A stretch of DNA of 11,284 nt, taken from Muribaculaceae bacterium (GTDB lineage Bacteria; Bacteroidota; Bacteroidia; Bacteroidales; Muribaculaceae). The translations under genes were made by a program, and so were the position numbers. Below, one piece after another: positions 1-6,626 of the stretch (its first letter is position 1; every line of letters starts with the position of its first letter). Location of the stretch: contig VSPF01000099.1 of the NCBI GenBank assembly GCA_009775195.1, forward strand, positions 1-11,284, in the 5' to 3' direction. Under the pieces are notes generated by a model. It was not told the DNA's origin, did no database searches, and saw only the letters and a program-made list of their open reading frames with translations.

Positions 1-587
1 TGTATGGTCGACTCTATTAGGTCTGAGTCTTTTTTCTGGTTACCGACTTTTCGATATAGTTTGAGATACCTGAGCGACTCTAAAAAATGATGGAAAGCCG
101 AGACGGCATAGCGGATGTTTTCGAGAGCGAAAGAATCATTGAGGGTGTTGAAGATTTCCTCGAAGAGGTTGATACGGTTGGCGATTCTCGAGTCAAGGCC
201 CGGCGCTATTGTTTGCGGCGCGGGGTCGGCGGTCACGAAATGACGGGCCATGGTGCCCCCGAAGTGTGCCCAATATATTGTCCAAGGGTCGCCGTCCGAG
301 CTTGCATAGGTGTGTGGGATGCCAGCCGGCAAGATGAAATACTGGTTGGCGCGCACATCATAGGTGGTGCCACCGAGCTCGAACCATCCGCGACCGTCGA
401 TACAGTATATAAATACATATTGGGCGATTGGCGGGTCGCGGTGCCGGTAGTGGTGTGATGCCTTGGGGTAGTAGCCGATGTCGGTGATATGGAGAAGGCT
501 TGTGAGAGGGTCTTTCTCCATACTGTCGATAATCACACGGGGTAATACGAGCGAGCGTTCGCCGCTAAAGCCTGATTTAATCTTCAT
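1..587 (-). CDS. AraC-family transcriptional regulator, partial (N-terminal sensor domain; HTH beyond the window)
   Basis: Reading the minus strand from the ATG at 587 gives an uninterrupted frame of 195 codons that runs off the left edge. The protein has an AraC N-terminal cupin-like sugar-sensing domain. A histidine-rich strand lies around residues 45-50 (HHYRH), followed by an IYCIDGRGWFEL strand (60-71), the cupin turn ILPAGIPHTY (85-94) and the family hallmark PWTIYWAHF (101-109). Helical linker sequence with FHHFLESLRYL follows. The two C-terminal helix-turn-helix motifs expected for this family would lie past the window, so DNA binding is inferred from the N-terminal match only. The start is supported by a -7-like element TAACTTTG about 30 bases upstream. 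The gene is divergent from the sugar transporter operon, with a 154-base gap, and it is the obvious candidate regulator of that operon (inference). The inducer is unknown. Confidence 0.85.
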   Translation of the reverse strand, partial: MKIKSGFSGERSLVLPRVIIDSMEKDPLTSLLHITDIGYYPKASHHYRHRDPPIAQYVFIYCIDGRGWFELGGTTYDVRANQYFILPAGIPHTYASSDGDPWTIYWAHFGGTMARHFVTADPAPQTIAPGLDSRIANRINLFEEIFNTLNDSFALENIRYAVSAFHHFLESLRYLKLYRKVGNQKKDSDLIESTI

Positions 588-615
588 GGTAAACAGGATG
601 TTTGTGCCGTCGCCG

Positions 616-623
616 CAAAGTTA
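616..623 (-). promoter_or_regulatory. Putative Bacteroidota -7 element for the AraC-type regulator
   Basis: Read on the minus strand, 623 to 616 is TAACTTTG, an exact match to the Bacteroidota sigma-ABfr -7 consensus TAnnTTTG. It lies 28 bases upstream of the regulator ATG. The flanking stretch 620-650 is very A/T rich. No good -33 TTTG is found at the usual spacing, so this is a pattern match only. Confidence 0.45.
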
Positions 624-699
624 TATAATATTTTTGTAAAAAGTAATATTGTCCATGTAAAATTGCGATTTATTCATTTTCCTATTTCCTGCGAGATGC

Positions 700-707
700 T
701 AATTTTG
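700..707 (+). promoter_or_regulatory. Putative Bacteroidota promoter for the sugar transporter / DUF5107-TPR operon
   Basis: TAATTTTG at 700-707 matches TAnnTTTG. TTTT at 677-680, 19 bases upstream, is one base off the -33 TTTG. The element lies 34 bases before the transporter ATG at 742, leaving a short A/T-rich leader with no clear Shine-Dalgarno sequence, as is usual in this phylum. The rest of 588-741 holds no gene. It is the shared regulatory region of the divergent regulator and operon, and I see no convincing paired AraC operator in it. Confidence 0.5.
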
Positions 708-741
708 CAGCAGATTAATTAAACCATAAATCACAATATCA

Positions 742-2163
742 ATGAAAAAATTCAACAAAGGCTTTATTTATTTCATCTGCATGGTTTCGGCGATGGGAGG
801 CCTGCTGTTTGGTTACGACTGGGTCGTAATCGGCGGTGCAAAACCGTTCTACGAAGTCTACTTCGGGATTGCTGAATCTCCCGAGCAGCAGGGCCTGGCA
901 ATGAGTATCGCCCTTGCCGGCTGCCTTGTCGGTGCAATGGTGTCGGGCGTACTTGCCGACCGGCTTGGCCGTAAGCCGCTATTGCTCATCTCCGCTTTCA
1001 TATTTTTGGCATCGGCTTATGGTACGGGTGCTTTCGATGAATTTTCGACATTTCTCATTGTTCGTTTTATTGGCGGCATAGCTATCGGTATAGCCTCGGG
1101 TTTGTCGCCTATGTACATAGCCGAGGTCGCTCCTTCGAATATTCGCGGTAAGCTGGTGTCGCTCAATCAGCTTACCATCGTGCTCGGCATACTTGGTGCG
1201 CAAGTGGTCAACTACCTCATTGCCGAGCCTATGCCGGCCGGCACGACTGTGCCAGCTATCGAGTCGTGGAATGTTCAGATGGGTTGGCGTTGGATGTTCT
1301 GGAGCGCGGCCTTCCCTGCCGGTCTGTTCTTGGTGCTTGCATGTTTCATACCTGAAAGCCCGCGTTGGCTGACCATGAAAGGCATGACCGAGCAGGCATC
1401 GCAGATACTCACAAGTATAGGCGGCAAAGAATATGCAGATAAGGAAATTGCAGCCGTAGTGGCCGGTAAGGCAAAAGATGCCGCCGAGAAGCAGGGCGGT
1501 CTCAAAATGCTCTTCAGTAAGCCCTTCCGGCTGGTACTCCTGATTGGTGTGGTAATTGCCGTATTCCAGCAGTGGTCTGGTACGAACGTGATATTTAATT
1601 ACGCGCAAGAAATATTCTCTGACGCGGGCTACGACCTGGGCGAGATGTTGTTCAACATTGTCTTGACCGGCATTACCAACGTAGTATTTACCTTTGTGGC
1701 AATATATACCGTAGACCGTCTGGGCCGCAAGAAACTCATGCTTTTTGGTGCCGGTGGCCTGGCTGTAATCTATGCCATTCTGGGCACTTGCTACTACTTC
1801 CACGTTACCGGCTTCTTTATGATTATCCTTGTGGTTTCGGCTATTGCATGTTATGCCATGACCCTCGGCCCTGTCACATGGGTGTTGATAGCCGAAATAT
1901 TCCCCAACCGTGTCCGTGCGGTCGCAGTGGCAACCTGTACATTCGCCTTGTGGGTGGGTTCTTTCACACTCACGTACTCGTTCCCTCTCCTTAATAGTTG
2001 TTTGGGTAGCTTCGGAACGTTTTGGATTTACGCCCTTATTTGCGCCCTCGGTTTCATATTCTTTGGCCGCAAACTGCCCGAAACCAAGGGCAAGAGCCTC
2101 GAGGAACTCGAAAAGGAACTGGTCAAAGATGAAGAAGAACAAATAATATCGACTGATTTCTGA
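742..2163 (+). CDS. MFS sugar porter, proton-sugar symporter (XylE/GLUT type)
   Basis: An inner-membrane transporter of 473 residues, the usual length for the sugar porter family, with about 12 hydrophobic segments. Hallmarks visible: GGLLFGYD (19-26), DRLGRK (73-78), PESPRWL (204-210), QQWSGTN (276-282), DRLGRK again (325-330) and PETKGKS (446-452). Compared from memory with E. coli XylE, the proton-coupling pair Asp27/Arg133 is kept as Asp26/Arg108. Sugar ligands Gln168, Gln288, Gln289, Asn294, Trp392 and Trp416 are kept as Gln143, Gln276, Gln277, Asn282, Trp380 and Trp404. XylE Gln175 is replaced by Ile150, as in GLUT1, so the substrate may be a hexose rather than xylose (inference). It is the first gene of an operon: the next gene starts 25 bases after its stop. 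The substrate is not provable from sequence. Confidence 0.92.
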   Translation: MKKFNKGFIYFICMVSAMGGLLFGYDWVVIGGAKPFYEVYFGIAESPEQQGLAMSIALAGCLVGAMVSGVLADRLGRKPLLLISAFIFLASAYGTGAFDEFSTFLIVRFIGGIAIGIASGLSPMYIAEVAPSNIRGKLVSLNQLTIVLGILGAQVVNYLIAEPMPAGTTVPAIESWNVQMGWRWMFWSAAFPAGLFLVLACFIPESPRWLTMKGMTEQASQILTSIGGKEYADKEIAAVVAGKAKDAAEKQGGLKMLFSKPFRLVLLIGVVIAVFQQWSGTNVIFNYAQEIFSDAGYDLGEMLFNIVLTGITNVVFTFVAIYTVDRLGRKKLMLFGAGGLAVIYAILGTCYYFHVTGFFMIILVVSAIACYAMTLGPVTWVLIAEIFPNRVRAVAVATCTFALWVGSFTLTYSFPLLNSCLGSFGTFWIYALICALGFIFFGRKLPETKGKSLEELEKELVKDEEEQIISTDF

Positions 2164-2188
2164 AAAATAAATAGACTTAATAAATATC

Positions 2189-5100
2189 ATGGTTAAAGCC
2201 TGGAAAGAAAAAGTGGTTATCCCTACCTACGAGGTCGGGAAACCCGAGAAGAACCCAATCTTCCTCGAGAAGCGTGTATATCAGGGGTCGAGCGGTGTCG
2301 TTTACCCATATCCGGTTATCGAGTCTATCTCTGACGAGAAGACCGACCACGAATGGAACGCCGTATATATCGAAAACGAATATATCAAGGTGATGATACT
2401 CCCCGAGCTGGGCGGTCGTGTACAGATGGCTTACGACAAAATAAAACAGCGCCACTTTGTGTACTACAACCACGTTATCAAGCCCGCCCTTGTCGGCCTG
2501 GCAGGCCCGTGGATTTCCGGCGGTATCGAGTTCAACTGGCCCCAGCACCACCGCCCGTCTACCTATATGCCTGTCGACTGCACAATTGAGGAGCATAGTG
2601 ACGGCTCGGTGACAGTGTGGGTGAGCGAGATGGAGCGCATGTTCCATCAGAAGGGCATGGCCGGCTTTACCCTGCGCCCCGGTTGTGCGTACCTCGAAAT
2701 CAAAGGCGTGCTTTATAACCGCACCGATGTGCCCCAGACATTCCTGTGGTGGGCAAACCCTGCTGTCGCAGTCAACGACCATTATCGGTCGGTGTTCCCG
2801 CCAGACATCAATGCCGTCTTCGACCACGGCAAGCGCGCGGTAAGCTCCTTCCCCATTGCTACGGGCACATATTATAAGATGGACTACTCGGCCGGTGTCG
2901 ATATTGCCAATTACAAAAATATATTCGTGCCCACGTCATATATGGGTGTCAATTCGAAATATGATTTCGAAGGCGGCTACGAGTTCGACACTCAGGCCGG
3001 TATGCTCCACGTCGCAAGCCACCATGTATCACCCGGCAAAAAACAGTGGACATGGGGTAACGGCGACTTCGGGCGCGCCTGGGACCGCTGCCTTACCGAC
3101 GACGACGGCCCCTATATCGAGCTTATGGCCGGTGTCTACACTGAAAACCAGCCCGACTTCACATGGCTGATGCCGTATGAAGAAAAAGAATTTACGCAGT
3201 ACTTCCTGCCTTATCGCGAGCTCGGGGTGGTGAAGAACGCCACAAAGGACTTGCTGATGAATATCGACCCCGTCGACGGCGGCAAGGTGCATATCAAAGT
3301 ATTTGCAACCTCGGCTCAGACAGTGGTTTTGCGTCTCAGCGACGAGACAGGCCGCGAATACCTCAACCGCGAAGTCGAGATTACGCCTGAGCGGATTTTC
3401 GAAGAGACGATAGATGTTGTAGGCACAGATTTCGGCAAGCTGACACTCGACTTTGTCAAAGATGGCCGCACGGTAATGTCATGGCATACCGAGCCCGACG
3501 AAATCCGCCCCATCCCCGATGCCGCCGAGGCTGCGCTACTGCCTGCCGAAATCAAGACCGTTGAGCAGCTTTATCTCACCGGTCTGCACCTCGAGCAGTA
3601 TCGCCACGCCACTTATTCGCCACTCGACTACTACGAAGAGGGCCTTCGCCGCGACCCCGACGACGTGCGGTGCAACAATGCCATGGGCCTGTGGTATATC
3701 CGCAAGGGGCGTTTCGACCTCGCCGAGAAATACCTCGAAAAGGCTGTCAAGATACTTCAGAAGCGCAACCCCAACCCCTACGACGGCGAGCCGATTTACA
3801 ATCTCGGCCTTGCTCTCAAATATCAGGGCCGCTACGATGAGGCTTACAACCGCTTCTATAAATCGACATGGAACGGCGCCTGGCAGGATGCCGGCTATTT
3901 TGCCTGCGCACAAATCAGCTGTATGCAGGGCCGCTACGAAGAAGCCATTTACGAGGTAGACCGTTCGCTGCTGCGCAACTGGCACAATGCCAAGGCGCGT
4001 GCGCTCAAGGCTGCTATACTTCGCCGTATGGGTCGCGATGACGAGGCTGTCGCTTTCTGCAACGAGTCACTCGGCTTCGACAAGTTCAACTATGGCTGCC
4101 TCTATGTAGAATATCTTATCAATGGTGATAAGGCACTTCTCGACCAACTCGTAACCCTTATGCGCGGCTGCGCCCACAACTACGACGAGGTTGCGCTCGA
4201 CTTCTGCGCTGCTGGTCTTTTCGATGAAGCCGAATCGCTGTGGCGTATAGCTGTCGAAAATGATGCAACAACGGCAATGACTTACTACTATCTCGGTTGG
4301 GCACTCATGCAGGCCGGGAAGAAAGATGCTGCCGAAAAAGAATTTGCTGCCGGAGCTGCTGCTAATCCCGATTTCGTGTTCCCCAACAGGCCCGAGGCTA
4401 TCCAGGCGTTGCAGTGCGCAATCGGTGTAAACCCCGGCGATGCCAACGCCAACCACTTCTTGGGCAACCTCTACTACGACAAGCGTCAGTACGACCTCGC
4501 TCAGATGTACTGGGAGCGGGCCGCCGGGCTCAACCCCACCAATCCTACCACGTGGCGCAACCTCGCCCTGCTGTACTACAACAAGCGTAACGATGCCGCC
4601 AAGGCTCTCGAGTGCATGGAAAAAGCCTTCTCGCTCGACGAAAGCGACTCGCGCATACTCATGGAGCTCGACCAGCTCTACAAGAAGCTGCAAAAAACGC
4701 ATAGCGAACGTCTTGCTTTCCTTCAGAAATATCCCGAACTCATCGCCCTGCGCGACGACCTCGTTCTCGAAGAAATCACGCTCCTCAACCAGACAGGCAA
4801 CTATCGCGAGGCTATGGCCAAACTCGACGCCCACCAGTTCCATCCATGGGAAGGTGGCGAGGGCAAGGTGCCCATGCAGTATCAGACAGCGCGTGTAGAA
4901 CTCGCAAAAGAGAATATAGCCGAAGGTCGTTATACCGACGCTATAGCCCTTCTCGAGCAGTGCCTCGAGTATCCTCACCACCTCGGCGAGGGCAAGCTCT
5001 ACGGTGCCCAGGAAAACGATTTCTACTACCTTCTCGGTCTCTGCTACAATGCCGTCGGTAATCACGACAAGGCTCGCGAATGTTTCGTGCAGGCAACTCT

Positions 5101-5482
5101 CGGCCCGACTGAACCGGCTGCTGCGATGTACTACAACGATGCCAAGCCCGACAAGATTTTCTATGCCGGACTCGCTTTCCGCGCACTTGGCGACGAAATG
5201 AAGGCTCGTTCGTACTTCAACCGCCTTGTCGACTATGGCAAACAGCACCTGCATGAGAAAGTTGTGATGGACTACTTCGCTGTCAGTCTGCCCGACCTGC
5301 AGGTATGGGATGGAAGCCTCGACGAGATGAACCGCATCCACTGCCTCTATATGCTCGCCCTCGGCTACGCCGGTCTCGGCGACAAGGCCCATAGCGACCG
5401 TTACCTATCAGAAGCCGAAACTATGAATATCAACCACCAGGGCCTGCAAGCCTTCAAGACTCTTTCTAAGGTAAAAGCTTAA
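2189..5482 (+). CDS. DUF5107 domain / tetratricopeptide repeat fusion protein
   Basis: A 1,097-residue protein with no signal peptide or membrane segment, so probably cytoplasmic. Residues ~1-345 resemble DUF5107, a domain I associate with the galactose mutarotase-like beta-sandwich fold. Landmarks are LPELGGRV (71-78), GPWISGGIEFNWPQHHRPS (106-124), WWANPAVAVNDHY (187-199) and YIELMAG (309-315), ending in a PYRE strand near 344. A small beta-rich linker follows (~345-440). From ~470 to 1090 there are about ten TPR-like helical hairpins with spaced patterns such as LGLALKYQGRYDEA and LGNLYYDKRQYDLA, indicating a protein-binding superhelix or dimer scaffold. Start: ATG at 2189, 25 bases after the transporter stop; the same operon is likely. 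Its biochemical role is not established. Handling or sensing of the sugar brought in by the neighbouring symporter is inference. It ends before a strong hairpin terminator. Confidence 0.88.
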   Translation: MVKAWKEKVVIPTYEVGKPEKNPIFLEKRVYQGSSGVVYPYPVIESISDEKTDHEWNAVYIENEYIKVMILPELGGRVQMAYDKIKQRHFVYYNHVIKPALVGLAGPWISGGIEFNWPQHHRPSTYMPVDCTIEEHSDGSVTVWVSEMERMFHQKGMAGFTLRPGCAYLEIKGVLYNRTDVPQTFLWWANPAVAVNDHYRSVFPPDINAVFDHGKRAVSSFPIATGTYYKMDYSAGVDIANYKNIFVPTSYMGVNSKYDFEGGYEFDTQAGMLHVASHHVSPGKKQWTWGNGDFGRAWDRCLTDDDGPYIELMAGVYTENQPDFTWLMPYEEKEFTQYFLPYRELGVVKNATKDLLMNIDPVDGGKVHIKVFATSAQTVVLRLSDETGREYLNREVEITPERIFEETIDVVGTDFGKLTLDFVKDGRTVMSWHTEPDEIRPIPDAAEAALLPAEIKTVEQLYLTGLHLEQYRHATYSPLDYYEEGLRRDPDDVRCNNAMGLWYIRKGRFDLAEKYLEKAVKILQKRNPNPYDGEPIYNLGLALKYQGRYDEAYNRFYKSTWNGAWQDAGYFACAQISCMQGRYEEAIYEVDRSLLRNWHNAKARALKAAILRRMGRDDEAVAFCNESLGFDKFNYGCLYVEYLINGDKALLDQLVTLMRGCAHNYDEVALDFCAAGLFDEAESLWRIAVENDATTAMTYYYLGWALMQAGKKDAAEKEFAAGAAANPDFVFPNRPEAIQALQCAIGVNPGDANANHFLGNLYYDKRQYDLAQMYWERAAGLNPTNPTTWRNLALLYYNKRNDAAKALECMEKAFSLDESDSRILMELDQLYKKLQKTHSERLAFLQKYPELIALRDDLVLEEITLLNQTGNYREAMAKLDAHQFHPWEGGEGKVPMQYQTARVELAKENIAEGRYTDAIALLEQCLEYPHHLGEGKLYGAQENDFYYLLGLCYNAVGNHDKARECFVQATLGPTEPAAAMYYNDAKPDKIFYAGLAFRALGDEMKARSYFNRLVDYGKQHLHEKVVMDYFAVSLPDLQVWDGSLDEMNRIHCLYMLALGYAGLGDKAHSDRYLSEAETMNINHQGLQAFKTLSKVKA

Positions 5483-5503
5483 AAAGGTTTATACTTCAAA
5501 ACA

Positions 5504-5535
5504 AAAACACCACGGCCAAGTGACCGTGGTGTTTT
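5504..5535. terminator. Bidirectional intrinsic terminator between convergent genes
   Basis: A perfect 12-bp stem (5504-5515 pairing with 5524-5535) encloses an 8-base loop. Its base is AAAA/TTTT and its core is CACCACGG/CCGTGGTG. The A tract on one side and T tract on the other let it act as a rho-independent terminator in both directions, for the DUF5107-TPR gene (plus) and for galM (minus). It starts 21 bases after the plus-strand stop codon. Confidence 0.85.
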
Positions 5536-5536
5536 C

Positions 5537-5593
5537 TTTGTCCACACTGTCCACACTGTCCACGATGTGTCGTGCGTGGACAGCGTGGACAAA
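5537..5593. repeat. Palindromic array of a 9-bp repeat (TGTCCACac / CGTGGACA)
   Basis: Three tandem 9-mers, TGTCCACAC, TGTCCACAC and TGTCCACGA (5539-5565), are followed by two inverted copies, CGTGGACAG and CGTGGACAA (5575-5592). As a fold, 5537-5554 pairs with 5576-5593 over 18 bp with a single A-C mismatch. The apex carries its own 5-bp stem, CACGA (5561-5565) with TCGTG (5570-5574), around a TGTG loop. It sits directly against the upstream terminator and ends 4 bases from the galM stop codon. It may serve as an extra terminator or 3' stabiliser for the galM transcript, or be a copy of a dispersed extragenic repeat. Its function is unknown. Confidence 0.8.
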
Positions 5594-5597
5594 TCTT

Positions 5598-6623
5598 TTA
5601 CGAAAATGCGTATCTGATAAAATGCTTATATTTTTCTCCCGGGCGGAGAAGGGTAGAGGGGAATGATGCATGATTTGGGGCATCGGGCGGAAATTGACAT
5701 TCGATGGCTACGCCGTCGTGGTCGTGGTAGACGTGCCCGCCGCGACCGACGGGTGAATCGTCAAGCCAGTTACCGGTATATAGCATCAGTCCTGGCATAT
5801 CAGTCTCAATCTCAACTACAATCCCGCTTTTTTCGCTGTACAATGAAGCCGCGATGCCATTGTTATTATCGATAAGGAAATAGTGATTGTAGCCTTTGCC
5901 GATGACGATGTTCTCGAAATCCACAAACATGTCTTTGCCAAGGGCCTTTGGCCTGCGGAAGTCGAATGGAGTCCTTTCAACGGACAAGATTTTGCCGGTA
6001 GGTATGTCGTGGTCGTCGCTTTGCACCCTTCTCGAACTGTTTATAGTCAGCACGTGGTCAAGGATATCGCTATTTCCGCTGCCGCCGAGGTTGAAGTAGG
6101 CATGGTTGGTCAGGTTGATGATGGTGGCTGAGTCTGTTTCGGCTTCGTAGATTATATCGAGGCTGTTGTCGTCGTTCCATAGATATGTGACTGCGACTTG
6201 CAGGTTGCCTGGATAACCCTCTTCTCCGTCGGGCGATAGACGCGAGAACCTTACACCCCCGTCGATGATTTCATAGTCCCAGATTTGATTATGGAAGCCC
6301 TCCGGGCCGCCGTGCAGCGAGTTTTCGCCGTCGTTCTTGGTCAAATTATAGGTTTTACCATCGATGTTGAACTCGGCCTTAGAAATCCTGTTTGCAAAGC
6401 GTCCGGGTGTCTTGCCGGCGCAAGGCGAATCGTAGAAATAGTCGGCCTCGTTTTCGTAGCCCAAGACCACATCGGTCATCGTGCCGTTCTTATCAGGTAC
6501 GACAATCCGCGTAATTCCGGCGCCGACAGTCGATAATTCGATTTTAGACCCGGTGTCGTTTGTGATAGAGAAAAGAGTTATAACTCCTTTTATAGTCAGA
6601 ACTTCAGTCCTTGTAATATCCAT
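5598..6623 (-). CDS. galM: Aldose 1-epimerase (galactose mutarotase)
   Basis: This enzyme interconverts alpha and beta anomers of free aldoses such as galactose or glucose before kinase entry to catabolism. The 341-residue product has the normal GalM length and no signal peptide, so it is cytoplasmic. Landmarks: GRFANR (74-79, substrate Arg75), SLHGG (102-106, His104), TNHAYFNLGG (172-181, general acid His174) and GVAIECQ (304-310, general base Glu308), followed by the usual PDAPN...LRPGE...Y tail. The position matching Asp243 of Lactococcus GalM, in the usual GYDH motif, appears to be Asn246 here (GYNHYF), which may alter activity. The start ATG at 6623 lies 3 bases after the stop of the esterase gene, so the two are co-transcribed. 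It converges on the DUF5107-TPR gene. The identification is secure; its preferred sugar is not. Confidence 0.93.
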   Translation of the reverse strand: MDITRTEVLTIKGVITLFSITNDTGSKIELSTVGAGITRIVVPDKNGTMTDVVLGYENEADYFYDSPCAGKTPGRFANRISKAEFNIDGKTYNLTKNDGENSLHGGPEGFHNQIWDYEIIDGGVRFSRLSPDGEEGYPGNLQVAVTYLWNDDNSLDIIYEAETDSATIINLTNHAYFNLGGSGNSDILDHVLTINSSRRVQSDDHDIPTGKILSVERTPFDFRRPKALGKDMFVDFENIVIGKGYNHYFLIDNNNGIAASLYSEKSGIVVEIETDMPGLMLYTGNWLDDSPVGRGGHVYHDHDGVAIECQFPPDAPNHASFPSTLLRPGEKYKHFIRYAFS

Positions 6624-6626
6624 TGC

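Noticed and set aside
87..458. 123-codon plus-strand open frame at the left edge
   Set aside because: It lies opposite the AraC-type regulator, whose minus-strand frame is open to the window edge and carries clear family motifs.
742..2163. Naming the transporter xylE
   Set aside because: The overall family match is strong, but the Gln175 position is Ile and there is no xylose isomerase or kinase gene nearby, so a xylose assignment is not supported.
979..2190. 403-codon open frame on the minus strand opposite the transporter
   Set aside because: It is a shadow of the MFS gene, with low-complexity composition rich in His, Glu, Arg and Cys and no recognisable domain. The plus strand carries all the family motifs.
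4067..5392. 441-codon open frame on the minus strand opposite the TPR region
   Set aside because: The protein is a Val/Glu-rich mirror of the repetitive GC-biased TPR codons, with no motif, start context or promoter. Long antisense frames are expected opposite such genes.
5539..5592. Possible CRISPR array or integration site
   Set aside because: The units are 9 bases long, contiguous without spacers and partly inverted, with no cas genes, integrase or tRNA nearby.
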